A DNA stretch of 51,029 nt from the NCBI GenBank assembly GCA_026984935.1, contig JALSRD010000067.1, positions 1-51,029 on the forward strand, given 5' to 3'. Origin of the DNA: Desulfobacterales bacterium (lineage in GTDB: Bacteria > Desulfobacterota > Desulfobacteria > Desulfobacterales > JALSRD01). The notes under the pieces are model-generated. The model did not search any database. It was not told the origin of the DNA and worked only from the letters and a program-made list of their open reading frames with translations. A program made the position numbers and the translations under genes. How positions within the stretch are numbered: the first letter of the stretch is position 1; the number at the start of each line of letters is the position of its first letter. Shown piece by piece: positions 37,784-46,899 of this stretch.

Positions 37784-38722
37784 ATGGCGGTTAAAGTTGC
37801 GAGCGAATGGTTGAACTCCTGTTCCGGCTGCGAAATTTCAATTCTTGACATGGGCGAACGCCTGCTGGAGGTGTTGAAAGTTGCCGATTTCGTCCACATT
37901 CCGGCGCTGATGGACCACAAGTATTTCGGTCAGCAAGGCGACGGCACCCATCTCGAGATCCCGCAAGCGGATGTCGGGCTGATCAGCGGCGGCATCCGCA
38001 ACGAAGAACACCTGGAGGTGGCCCGCGAAATGCGCAAAAAGTGTCAATTCATCGTGGCGCTGGGAACCTGCGCCACCCACGGCGGGATCCCCGCCTTGAC
38101 CAACTCGTATTCCAACCGGCAGACCCTGGAGCGCTGTTTTGCAACCGAAACCACCGATGCCAACGATTTTAGTCCCGCCGAAAGCATCCCTGTGTTCCTG
38201 GATGCCTGTTATGCCCTGGATGAAAAGATCGAGGTGGATCTTTACATGCCGGGCTGCCCGCCGCACCCGGACCATATTTTTGCGGCCCTGGTGGCGTTGG
38301 TAGAAGGAGAACTTCCGGAACTTCCGGGCAAGAGCAACTGCGATACCTGCCCCACGGCCCGCGAGGGCAAGGGGAACCTGAAGCAGCTGCGCCGTTTTCT
38401 GCAAGCGCCCCACTACCAGTCGGCGGCCGAGCCGCTGGACAAGATGCGCTGCTTTCTGGAACAGGGAATCCTGTGCATGGGACCGGTCACCCGGGCCGGC
38501 TGCGGCGGAGATGAACGCCCGCCACGCTGTATTTCGGCCCGGGTGCCATGCCGGGGCTGCTATGGACCGGTCAAACCGGACGGCAACCAGCAGCTGGACA
38601 TGCTGAACGCCCTGGCCTCCAACGGCATCGATATCAAATCCCTGCCGGAATTCACTTCACTGCTGCGTTTTTCCGGCGCGCATCAACTGCTGAAACCGAT
38701 ACCGAAGCAGAAGGAGGTATAA
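37784..38722 (+). CDS. mvhG: [NiFe] hydrogenase small subunit, MvhG type (group 3)
   Basis: 312 residues with no Tat signal, so cytoplasmic. NSCSGCEISI with Cys13 and Cys16 binds the proximal cluster; LGTCATHGGIP and MPGCPPHPD supply further ligands. C-terminal cysteines (CDTC, CMGPVTRAGCGG, CISARVPCRGCYGP) bind the other clusters. It pairs with MvhA, which starts 3 bp after its stop. AAGGAGATGTC precedes the ATG. Confidence 0.93.
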   Translation: MAVKVASEWLNSCSGCEISILDMGERLLEVLKVADFVHIPALMDHKYFGQQGDGTHLEIPQADVGLISGGIRNEEHLEVAREMRKKCQFIVALGTCATHGGIPALTNSYSNRQTLERCFATETTDANDFSPAESIPVFLDACYALDEKIEVDLYMPGCPPHPDHIFAALVALVEGELPELPGKSNCDTCPTAREGKGNLKQLRRFLQAPHYQSAAEPLDKMRCFLEQGILCMGPVTRAGCGGDERPPRCISARVPCRGCYGPVKPDGNQQLDMLNALASNGIDIKSLPEFTSLLRFSGAHQLLKPIPKQKEV

Positions 38723-38725
38723 CTG

Positions 38726-40180
38726 ATGGCACAGGTTATCAAAATACAGCCGATTACGCGTATCGAAGGGCATGCTTCCATCGGCATCCAGCTGGATGAC
38801 AGCGGCAACGTCGAAAATGCCAGGATGAACATCATGTCCCTGCGCGGATTCGAAAAGTTCATCGAGGGCAAGCCCGCCGAGGAGGTTCCGCGCATCGTCA
38901 GCCGGATCTGCGGCATCTGCCCCTGGATGCACCACATGGCCTCCAACAAGGCGGTGGACCGTTGTTTCGGGGTGACACCTCCGCCGGCCGGCCGCAAACT
39001 GCGCGAGCTGATGCAAACCATTGCGCATGCCGAAGACAAGCTGCTGCACTTCTTTTTCCTGGCGGCGGCCGACTTCGTCATCGGCCCGGACGCCGATTAT
39101 GCCGTGCGTAATGTGATCGGCATTGCCAAGGCCAATCCCGAACTGGCCCAAAAGGTCGTGCAGATGCGCTACAAGGCCAAGATGGTCCTTGAAAAATTTG
39201 CCGGCAAGGCCATTCACCCCATCGCCGGCGTAACCGGCGGGTTCTCCAAGCCCATGCTGGAGGAAGAGCGCCGGGAGATCCTGGCCACCATGCATGAGCT
39301 GCTCGATTTTGCGCTGTTTACTATGGATTTTGCCAAGGAGAAGGTGTTTCCCCCTTACCTGGACACGATTCAGACCCTGGGGGTCATCAACACGGGTTTT
39401 ATCGGTACGGTGGACGATGCGGGGGCGCTGAACCTCTACGACGGCCGGATTCGCGTCATGAAGCCCGACGGCAGCTATACGGATTTCGATGTGCAGCATT
39501 ACGCCGACTACATCGGTGAGCATGTGGAATCGTACTCTTACAGCAAAATGCCCTATGCGCGTTTCTGGGACGAGGGCTTTTCGCTGGACCTGGAAGACCC
39601 CAAGGGAATTTACCGCGCAAACACCCTGGCGCGCCTCAACGTGGCCGATAAAATGGCAACCCCCAGGGCCCAGGCTGAACTGGAAGAGTTCCGTGAGCAC
39701 TTCGGCCGTCCGGCCCAGGCGACCCTGCTCTACCACTGGGCGCGGTTGATCGAGGAAGTTTATGCCTGTGAGCACGCCATCGAACTTCTGCAGGATCCCG
39801 AAATCACCGATACCAACATCCGCACACCGGCCGAACCACAGGCCGGCACGGGGGTCGGCTCGGTGGAAGCGCCGCGCGGGACCCTGATCCACGATTACTC
39901 CACCGACGACAACGGACTGATCACACGCGCCAACATGATCGTGGGAACCACCCACAATATCGGTCCCATGAATATGAGTGTCAATCAGGCGGCCAGGATG
40001 CTGATCCATGCCGGCCAGGTGGACGAAGGCATTTTAAACCGCATCGAAATGGCGGTGCGCGCCTACGACCCATGAATTTCGTGCGCCACCCATCGCCTGG
40101 ACGGCGACCACGGCATTTCCGTCACCATCACGGACGCAAGCGGCAAAGTGCTTCAAACCTGGCCGCGCGCATCGGTTTGA
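38726..40180 (+). CDS. mvhA: [NiFe] hydrogenase large subunit, MvhA type, selenoprotein ([NiFeSe])
   Basis: 484 residues with the UGA at 40073-40075 read as Sec450. The N-terminal nickel ligands are Cys62 and Cys65 in RICGIC. The C-terminal motif reads DP-Sec-ISCATH, where other group 3 enzymes have DPCxxCxxH, so Sec450 and Cys453 bind nickel. After His456 a 28-residue tail remains, the part normally cut off by the endopeptidase. GGAGG precedes the ATG. Stopping at the UGA would leave an enzyme without its second nickel site, which argues strongly for readthrough. It is the last gene of the operon. Confidence 0.94.
40093..40107 (+). promoter_or_regulatory. SECIS-like hairpin in mvhA
   Basis: TCGCC-TGGAC-GGCGA forms a 5-bp stem with a five-base loop, starting 17 nt after the UGA. 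The loop is nearly the same as in the mvhD hairpin (TGGAA). Confidence 0.6.
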
Positions 40181-40271
40181 GCCCATCTTGACAGGCGGGA
40201 GGCGTTGCGCTAAGGTTGGACCGAACCAAACAGATTGATCTTTGATTTTCTATAAATAACAGCACGTTAAT

Positions 40272-40465
40272 AGATTTCTCCGTAAGTTTTCAAAAAGTTC
40301 CGGTAACACCGCGCCAGTCGCGTTTCGCCTGCGCTCCTCCGTCCATCCGGGGCGCCATGCGTTCGTCCGGCTGAATTTCAAAAACGTTGTCGCTGCGCTC
40401 CTCAAACAGCTTGAAATTCTTAACGCCGGCCGACCGCATGGCTTTTCTCGCCGGATGCACGATAT
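40272..40465 (+). repeat. Dispersed palindromic repeat, copy C
   Basis: It fills most of the 388-bp gap between mvhA and the periplasmic hydrogenase operon; nothing else is recognised there. Its core (40354-40442) is an imperfect palindrome with ~28-nt arms (GCCATGCG ... GAATTTCAA) around a 29-nt loop containing CTCCTCAAACAGC, the same loop as in copies A and B. The left end CTCCGTAAG ... AAAAAGTTCCGG recalls the other copies' ends. Confidence 0.6.
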
Positions 40466-40568
40466 CGCTTCACCGAAACACGCTTGGCGCTCCTTGGCAA
40501 TTGCTGCCGGAGGTTTTTGAGAACATACATTTCTCCTGTGATTATTACCCTGCAGGAGGAAATTCGAT

Positions 40569-41735
40569 ATGTGCTGCCCGGTAAGGGCCCAACAGCCAAG
40601 GGGGGGGGACATGGACGTTCAAAAGAATTGCATGCCTGACAGACAAAAACTGACGGGGGTGTCACGGCGGGATTTCATCAAATTCTGCGGCGTCATGGCG
40701 GTGGGTATGGGCCTGCCCGTGGGCATGGGGCCCAGAATCGCCGCCGCCGCCACGGCCCCCCAGCGGCCGCCGGTGATCTGGATACACGGCCAGGAGTGCA
40801 CCGGGTGCTCGGAGTCCCTGCTGCGCACCTCCCATCCCACCCTGGAGCGCCTGATCCTGGATCTGATCTCGCTGGATTACCACGAAACCCTGGAGGCCGG
40901 CGCCGGCCGGCAGGCCGAGGCGGCCTTTGACCAGGCCGTCAAAAAAAGCGCCGGCAGATTCATCCTGGTGGTCGAAGGTTCGGCGCCTGTAAAAGACGGC
41001 GGTATTTATTGTAAAATCGCCGGCAAACCCTTTGTGGACATCGTTACGGAAACGGCCGCTAAGGCGGCGGCCATAATCGCCATCGGCTCATGTGCCTCCT
41101 GGGGCGGGGTGCAGTCCTCGGCCCCCAATCCCACCGGCGCCACCGGCATCCCCGAAGTGCTCAAGGGCAAAACGGTGGTTACCATTCCGGGCTGCCCGCC
41201 CAATCCCTACAACTTTCTTTCGACGGTGCTCTACTTTCTGACCTTCAAGAAACTGCCGGACTTGGACGACCTGGGCCGGCCCAAGTTCGCCTACGGCCGC
41301 CTGATCCATGAAAACTGCATGCGCCGGCCGCATTTCGACGCCGGCCGCTTTGCCGAACAGTTCGGCGACGAGGGGCACCGTAAGGGCTACTGCCTTTACA
41401 AGCTGGGATGCAAAGGCCCCATGACCTATGCCAACTGTCCGGTCATTTTGTTCAACGACGTGGGTTCCGGCGCCTGGCCGGTGGGCACCGGGCACCCCTG
41501 TTTCGGCTGCACCGAAGAGGGAGTGGGATTCACGATTCCCCAATTCACCGAAGCCGATGTGGAAATCGTTACGCCGGCGGCTGCGCACGCGCCCATCACT
41601 GTCGAAAAAGGCCGGGGGATGTCCAAGGGTTCGGCCGCCCTGCTGGGGGGTCTGGCCGGAGCGGCCATCGGCGCCGGTGTCATGGTCACCAAGCAGCTGG
41701 GCAAGGCCGAGAGCGCCGACGAAAAAGAGGAGTAA
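40569..41735 (+). CDS. Periplasmic [NiFe] hydrogenase small subunit (HybO/HynB type, Tat-exported)
   Basis: 388 residues. A Tat signal (VSRRDFIKFCG, then MAVGMGLPVGMG) lies near residues 32-55 and exports the folded dimer. ECTGCSESLL binds the proximal cluster; GSCASWGG, PGCPPNPYNF, CLYKLGCKGP and CFGCTEEG bind the rest. A C-terminal hydrophobic helix (ALLGGLAGAAIGAGVMV) anchors it in the membrane, as in HybO. The ATG at 40569 has AGGAGG nine bases upstream; the ATG at 40611 is an alternative with a G-rich ribosome site. It is the first gene of a five-gene operon. Confidence 0.93.
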   Translation: MCCPVRAQQPRGGDMDVQKNCMPDRQKLTGVSRRDFIKFCGVMAVGMGLPVGMGPRIAAAATAPQRPPVIWIHGQECTGCSESLLRTSHPTLERLILDLISLDYHETLEAGAGRQAEAAFDQAVKKSAGRFILVVEGSAPVKDGGIYCKIAGKPFVDIVTETAAKAAAIIAIGSCASWGGVQSSAPNPTGATGIPEVLKGKTVVTIPGCPPNPYNFLSTVLYFLTFKKLPDLDDLGRPKFAYGRLIHENCMRRPHFDAGRFAEQFGDEGHRKGYCLYKLGCKGPMTYANCPVILFNDVGSGAWPVGTGHPCFGCTEEGVGFTIPQFTEADVEIVTPAAAHAPITVEKGRGMSKGSAALLGGLAGAAIGAGVMVTKQLGKAESADEKEE

Positions 41736-41738
41736 ATC

Positions 41739-42689
41739 ATGCAGATCAAGAGACGTGATTTTCTCAAGACGGTCGCCGGTGGCGCCGCTCTGGCGGCCGC
41801 ACCGTCCATCACCATGGCCTCTGATGCGGTCAGACGGCTGCCGGGGGCGGTGGGGATTCTGTACGACTCCACCCTGTGCATCGGCTGCCAGGTGTGCACG
41901 GTGGCCTGCAAGGAAGCCAACAATATGCCGCCCGAATTCTCCGGGAACCAGCGGCGCTGGGACAATCCCGTCGACCTGTCCGCGCGTACGCTGAGCATCA
42001 TCAAGGAATACGAAAGCGGCAACCGGCACCACAAGGATCATGCGCAGGACGGATACGCCTTTGTCAAACGCCAGTGCATGCACTGCGTGGACCCGCCCTG
42101 CACCACGGCCTGCCCGGCGTCGGCGCTGACCAAGGATCCGCAAAATGGCATGGTCACCTACAACAAGGACGCCTGCATCGGCTGCCGCTATTGCGAGGTG
42201 GCCTGCCCCTTCGAAATTCCCAAGTTTCAGTGGGACCGGCCCTTTCCCCAGATCGTCAAGTGCCAGCTGTGCGCCCACCTGCTGGCCAAAGGCCGCATCC
42301 CGGCCTGCTGCCATCAGTGCCCCACGGGCGCTTCACTCTTCGGTCCGGTGGCGGGACTGCTCGCAGAGGCCCGGCGGCGCCAGCAGATGACAGCCGGGAA
42401 AACCTACGACTTCCCGCTGTCTTCGCTGGCTTCGGGCAAAACCCGCACGCACCGCGCCGGGAAATACATTCCGCACATCTACGGTGAACATGAAAACGGC
42501 GGCACCCAGGTACTCTATCTGGCCGGGGTGAGTTTCGACAAACTGGGGCTGCCGGATCTCCCCGAGCGCCCCTACACGGCCCTGGCTCGAAGCATTCAGC
42601 ACACGCTCTACAGAGGGCTGGTGGCGCCCATCGTGGTTTTCGGCGGCCTGATGGTACTGGTCGCTCGGCGCACAAAAGACAAGGAATAG
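41739..42689 (+). CDS. hybA: HybA-like periplasmic ferredoxin subunit of the hydrogenase
   Basis: 316 residues. The N-terminal twin-arginine signal is KRRDFLKTVAGGAALAAA. Four [4Fe-4S] clusters are indicated by CIGCQVCTVACK, CMHCVDPPCTTACP, CIGCRYCEVACP and CQLC...CCHQCP. A C-terminal membrane helix (LVAPIVVFGGLMVLV) anchors it. It carries electrons from the small subunit to HybB. It starts 3 bp after the small subunit gene. Confidence 0.93.
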   Translation: MQIKRRDFLKTVAGGAALAAAPSITMASDAVRRLPGAVGILYDSTLCIGCQVCTVACKEANNMPPEFSGNQRRWDNPVDLSARTLSIIKEYESGNRHHKDHAQDGYAFVKRQCMHCVDPPCTTACPASALTKDPQNGMVTYNKDACIGCRYCEVACPFEIPKFQWDRPFPQIVKCQLCAHLLAKGRIPACCHQCPTGASLFGPVAGLLAEARRRQQMTAGKTYDFPLSSLASGKTRTHRAGKYIPHIYGEHENGGTQVLYLAGVSFDKLGLPDLPERPYTALARSIQHTLYRGLVAPIVVFGGLMVLVARRTKDKE

Positions 42690-42742
42690 GATCTGCCGGT
42701 GGTGTACGCAGATTCATCCGGCCTGCATGCAAGGAGGGACAT

Positions 42743-43870
42743 ATGAGAGCAGCAAGACCGCTGGGCGGCAGGGTCGTTTCGCGAACCTTTCTGGCGGCGC
42801 TGGTGATCGTGCTGGTGGCGCTGTACTTTCTGGCCAAACGGTTCATGTTCGGCCTGGGGGCCGTCACCAATTTAAATGACGGCTATCCCTGGGGCCTCTG
42901 GATCGCCTACGATGTGGTCACGGGCACGGCCATCGGCTGCGGCGGCTATTCCATGGCGCTGTTGGTCTATGTTTTCAACAAGGGCCGCTACCACCCGCTG
43001 GTGCGGCCGGCGGTCATGACCAGCATGTTCGGCTACACCCTGGCAGGCGTGGCGGTGTTTTTCGATATCGGCCGCTACTGGCATATCTACAACCTGTTTC
43101 TGCCGTGGTATGCCAATCCCGATTCGGTGCTGCTGGAAGTGGCGCTGTGCATTGCGCTGTACAGCCTGGTGCTGTGGATCGAATTTGCCCCCACTTTTTT
43201 GGCCCATTGGCATGCATCGCGGTGGCGGACCCGACTCGACAGGGCGATGTTCGTCTTCATCGCCCTGGGCATCCTTTTGCCCACCATGCACCAGTCTTCG
43301 CTGGGCACCATGATGATCGCCGCCGGCCAGAAGCTGTCGCCCCTGTGGCAAACGGCCTGGCTGCCGCTGCTGTTTCTGATGACGGCCGTCATCATGGGAT
43401 ACGCGGCCGTGGTTTTCGAATCCACCCTGTTGGCCAACCGTTACGGGCTGCCCGGCGAAAACCGCATCCTTGGCAAATTGTCCGGCGGCGTCGTATGGCT
43501 GGTGGCCGGCTATCTGGTGGTCCGGTTTGCCGATGTGATCCTGCGGGGGCAACTGGGTCTGGCGTTCAAAGGCGACTTGGCGGCCAATATGTTCTGGATC
43601 GAAAATGCGCTTTTCCTACTCCCCCTGGTGATGCTGGCGGGAAAATCCGGCCGCGGCAGGCCGCGCGTGCTGTTTCTGGCGGCGGCGTCACTGCTGCTGG
43701 CCGGCGGTGTGTACCGCTTTGACTGCTACCTGATCGGTTTTAATCCGGGCAACGGCTGGCATTACTTCCCGGCGGTGCCGGAAATCGTGATTACCCTGGG
43801 ACTTATTTCCGTAGAGCTGATGGCCTACCTGTGGTTTGTCAAGCGGCTGCCGGTGTATCGGGAGGCCTAA
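42743..43870 (+). CDS. hybB: HybB-like (NrfD/PsrC family) quinone-reactive membrane subunit
   Basis: A 375-residue integral membrane protein with about ten hydrophobic helices. It belongs to the NrfD/PsrC family, whose members exchange electrons with the quinone pool. The N-terminal GLGAVTNLNDGYPWGLWIAYD is the family signature. With HybA it links periplasmic H2 oxidation to menaquinone. AAGGAGGGACAT precedes the ATG. No cytochrome c subunit is encoded nearby. Confidence 0.92.
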   Translation: MRAARPLGGRVVSRTFLAALVIVLVALYFLAKRFMFGLGAVTNLNDGYPWGLWIAYDVVTGTAIGCGGYSMALLVYVFNKGRYHPLVRPAVMTSMFGYTLAGVAVFFDIGRYWHIYNLFLPWYANPDSVLLEVALCIALYSLVLWIEFAPTFLAHWHASRWRTRLDRAMFVFIALGILLPTMHQSSLGTMMIAAGQKLSPLWQTAWLPLLFLMTAVIMGYAAVVFESTLLANRYGLPGENRILGKLSGGVVWLVAGYLVVRFADVILRGQLGLAFKGDLAANMFWIENALFLLPLVMLAGKSGRGRPRVLFLAAASLLLAGGVYRFDCYLIGFNPGNGWHYFPAVPEIVITLGLISVELMAYLWFVKRLPVYREA

Positions 43871-43908
43871 AGGGCATTTGAGCAGGTATTCTATTAAGGA
43901 GACGCAAG

Positions 43909-45624
43909 ATGGCAAAGAGAATCGTCGTTGATCCCATCACGAGGATAGAAGGGCATCTCAGAATTGACTGCGAAATCGACAGAGGCAAGGTTGTCAACGC
44001 CTGGTCTTCCGCCCAGATGTGGCGCGGCATCGAGCAGATCCTGGCCGGGCGCGACCCACGCGAAGCCTGGATTTTCACCCAGCGCATCTGCGGCGTCTGC
44101 ACCACCGTGCATGCCATGGCTTCGGTGCGCGCCGTCGAAAATGCACTGAAGCTGGAAGTGCCTTTGAATGCCCAGTACATCCGTAACCTGATCATCGGTG
44201 CCCACGGCATCCACGATCACATCGTGCACTTTTACCATCTCTCGGCCCTGGACTGGGTGGATGTGGTCTCCGCCCTCAAAGCCGACCCGCAAAAAACCGC
44301 CAAGCTGGCCCAAAAGCTGTCGCCCTGGCCACACAACGGCTACCAGGAGCTGAAAACCACGCAGGAAAAACTCAAGACCCTGGTCTCCTCCGGCCAGCTG
44401 GGTATTTTCGCCAGCGGCTACTGGGGCCACCCGGCCATGAAACTGCCGCCTGAGGTTAACCTGCTGGCCACCCATCACTACCTGCAGGCCCTGGAATACC
44501 AGCGAAAAATCAACAAGGCCGTGGCGATTTTGGGCAGCAAGACGCCGCATATTCAGAACCTGGCGGTGGGCGGCGTGGCCAACCCCATCAATCCGCAGAG
44601 CCAGTCCACCCTGACCGTGGAGCGCCTGGTTTACGTCAAGAAGTTCATCGATGAAGTCGGTGATTTCATCAAAAACGTCTACATGGTGGACGTGGCCGCC
44701 GTGGGAGCCATGTATGCCGACTGGACCACTTACGGGGCCGGTGTTACCGATTACCTGAGCGTACCGGACATGCCGCTGGATACGGCCGGCACGCGTTTCG
44801 AACACCCCGGAGGCTATATGCCCGGCGGGGATCCGGCCGAATTCGAACCCATTCGTTCTTTCGACGATGATTTGTTCGGCAAGAACGTCAAGGAGAGCAT
44901 CAAGCACGCCTGGTACAAGGGGGACTGGGACCGCCATCCCTGGGATGAAGAAACCGTTCCCGAGTATACCGATTTCCAGGACAACGGGAAATATTCCTGG
45001 ATCAAGTCGCCGAACTTTAAAGGCAAACCTGCCCAGGTGGGGCCGCTGGCAAACGTGCTGGCCATGTATGCCGCGGGCCATGAGCCTACGCGCAGACACG
45101 CCGGCCGAATGCTTAAAACCATCAACAGCGTGCTGGCGCTGACGGGTTCCACGACGCGCGTTTCGCTGGCTGGGCTGCAGTCCACCATCGGCCGGCATGC
45201 CGCCCGGGCGGTGCGTTGCGCGGTATTGCATGATACGATCGTCAAACACTGGCAGCTGCTGGTGGACAACATCGGCAGAGGCGACTACAAGACGTTCAAT
45301 GCGCCGGTTTTCCCCAAGGGCGAACAGCAGGGATTCGGATTCCACGAAGCGCCGCGCGGGACATTGTCGCACTGGGTGGTGATCCGGGACGGCAAGATCA
45401 AGAACTACCAGTGCGTGGTGCCTTCCACCTGGAACGCCGGTCCGCGCAGCAGCCAGGATCAGCGGGGGCCCTATGAAGCCTCCCTGATCGGCAACCCGGT
45501 GGCGGATCCGCAAAAACCGCTGGAGGTCGTCCGCACCGTGCACTCGTTTGATCCCTGTATCGCCTGTGCGGTTCACATGGTGGACATGCAGCACAACGAG
45601 ATCGTCAGGGTGCGGGTGTTTTGA
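43909..45624 (+). CDS. hybC: Periplasmic [NiFe] hydrogenase large subunit (HybC/HynA type)
   Basis: 571 residues, normal for group 1 enzymes. QRICGVCT near residue 62 and the C-terminal DPCIACAVH (Cys550 and Cys553) supply the four nickel cysteines; here all are cysteine, unlike the Sec-containing MvhA. A 15-residue tail after His556 is removed during maturation. It has no signal of its own and is exported with the small subunit. AAGGAGACGCAAG precedes the ATG; the stop overlaps the endopeptidase gene start. Confidence 0.95.
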   Translation: MAKRIVVDPITRIEGHLRIDCEIDRGKVVNAWSSAQMWRGIEQILAGRDPREAWIFTQRICGVCTTVHAMASVRAVENALKLEVPLNAQYIRNLIIGAHGIHDHIVHFYHLSALDWVDVVSALKADPQKTAKLAQKLSPWPHNGYQELKTTQEKLKTLVSSGQLGIFASGYWGHPAMKLPPEVNLLATHHYLQALEYQRKINKAVAILGSKTPHIQNLAVGGVANPINPQSQSTLTVERLVYVKKFIDEVGDFIKNVYMVDVAAVGAMYADWTTYGAGVTDYLSVPDMPLDTAGTRFEHPGGYMPGGDPAEFEPIRSFDDDLFGKNVKESIKHAWYKGDWDRHPWDEETVPEYTDFQDNGKYSWIKSPNFKGKPAQVGPLANVLAMYAAGHEPTRRHAGRMLKTINSVLALTGSTTRVSLAGLQSTIGRHAARAVRCAVLHDTIVKHWQLLVDNIGRGDYKTFNAPVFPKGEQQGFGFHEAPRGTLSHWVVIRDGKIKNYQCVVPSTWNAGPRSSQDQRGPYEASLIGNPVADPQKPLEVVRTVHSFDPCIACAVHMVDMQHNEIVRVRVF

Positions 45625-46163
45625 ACCTCGGCGGCCATACCGGTATGCCGGACGGTCCGGCGGTGGGTCTGAGTGTAGATGACCGGGCCGGTGATCCGCC
45701 AGGTGTTCTGGTGCTGGGACTGGGCAACGTGCTGCTGTCCGATGAGGGTGTGGGGGTAAAGGTCGTGGAAGCGCTGCAGCAGCGCTTCCGCATACCGGCC
45801 GCCGTCGAGGTTGTCGACGGCGGGACCATGGGCATGGACCTCATCCCCTATTTTGAAAAACGCCGCCACGTGATTCTCGTCGATGCCGTGCGCAGCGGGG
45901 GTGCACCGGGAAGTGTGGTCAAAATCAAAGACCCGTCGGCGTACCTGAAAAAGCGCATGTCACCGCACCATATCGGGCTGAGCGATGTGTTGGCCTTTGC
46001 AACCCTTTCCTATGGGCGCCTACCCGCCATTACCCTGCTGGGCATGGAGCCGGCGCGCGTGACCCCCGGGCTCGACCTGTCAGTCGCTGCGGCACGCAAC
46101 TTCCGGCACCTGGTGGAGCAAGTCGTCGCCGAACTGCAGGAACTGGGCATCCGGCTCGAATAG
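45621..46163 (+). CDS. hybD: Hydrogenase maturation endopeptidase (HybD type)
   Basis: Up to 180 residues. [23 protein letters not shown] has the first acidic nickel ligand, [10 protein letters not shown] the second, and the [12 protein letters not shown] histidine the third, as in HybD/HyaD. It cuts the tail of the preceding large subunit. The start is uncertain: a TTG at 45621 overlaps the large-subunit stop, while ATG 45645 or GTG 45663 would give shorter proteins that keep the whole catalytic fold. Confidence 0.9.
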   Translation: MNLGGHTGMPDGPAVGLSVDDRAGDPPGVLVLGLGNVLLSDEGVGVKVVEALQQRFRIPAAVEVVDGGTMGMDLIPYFEKRRHVILVDAVRSGGAPGSVVKIKDPSAYLKKRMSPHHIGLSDVLAFATLSYGRLPAITLLGMEPARVTPGLDLSVAAARNFRHLVEQVVAELQELGIRLE

Positions 46164-46307
46164 CGTCGTCCCGTATCCCGCCGGCGGCCTTCCGGGCGTC
46201 GGCTTTCGATCCGGATGCCGGGGGCACGCCGATCTCGGGATCGGCGGTGAACGGAAGGCCAAAAAAGGGAAACCGGAACACGCCGCAGTTCCCCGACATG
46301 AAATGGC

Positions 46308-46384
<77 letters not shown>

Positions 46385-46471
46385 AAATCATACCGAGCGG
46401 TGCCTGCTTCTATAAAATTCCTGCCTGAAAAGTGATCTTCCGGTCAAAGGGTAACGCCCGGTACATAAAAA

Positions 46472-46548
46472 TGGGGTGAGTGAAGGGACTTGAACCCTCG
46501 GCCACCTGGGCCACAACCAGGTGCTCTACCAACTGAGCTACACCCACC
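46472..46548 (-). tRNA. tRNA-His (anticodon GTG)
   Basis: A 77-nt cloverleaf on the minus strand. The acceptor GGTGGGTG pairs with CACTCACC over eight positions, including the extra G-1 typical of tRNA-His. The anticodon loop TTGTGGC gives GTG, and CCA is encoded. Confidence 0.95.
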
Positions 46549-46811
46549 ATAATTGTCCTCTGTCTCTAACAGAATGCGTGCCGGAATTCAATAGCCTTTT
46601 GATGCCATTACAGACGAATCAGGATATGCCTGCCGACCTGCATTCGGCAAAGGATGCGGCCGGCTGAAAGCGTCGTTTTCGGGCAGTCGCCGCTGGCCAC
46701 AGGAAAAATGATGGTCACCGGTCATCCAGCTTTCGGGCCGCGGGCCTGCGGCCGGTCGTGTTTTCCGGCAATGACCGCGGCCCTGATGCTCCTTTGCACT
46801 TAAACTCGTTA

Positions 46812-46840
46812 TTGACCCCATCGCGCTTCTCCGTTATGAT
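46812..46840 (+). promoter_or_regulatory. Sigma-70 promoter for the small ORF-selB operon
   Basis: TTGACC (46812-46817) and TATGAT (46835-46840) are separated by 17 nt. Nothing else is recognised in the gap 46549-46899. Transcription would begin about 50 nt before the 58-codon gene. Confidence 0.6.
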
Positions 46841-46899
46841 TTCGGCCGCATTGGCATGGTGACCCGCGTTTTTCAATTGGTAAAACCGCCAGAGGGCCG

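Noticed and set aside
31838-40075. hdrA, mvhD, the hdrCB-like gene and mvhA as four pseudogenes or split genes
   Set aside because: Each has a single UGA at a conserved cysteine column, no frame shift, good homology on both sides, a hairpin after it, and selB nearby.
40480-40510. TGGCGCTCCTTGGC upstream of the periplasmic hydrogenase as a sigma-54 site
   Set aside because: GG-to-GC spacing is wrong by one base and the TTGC box is missing.
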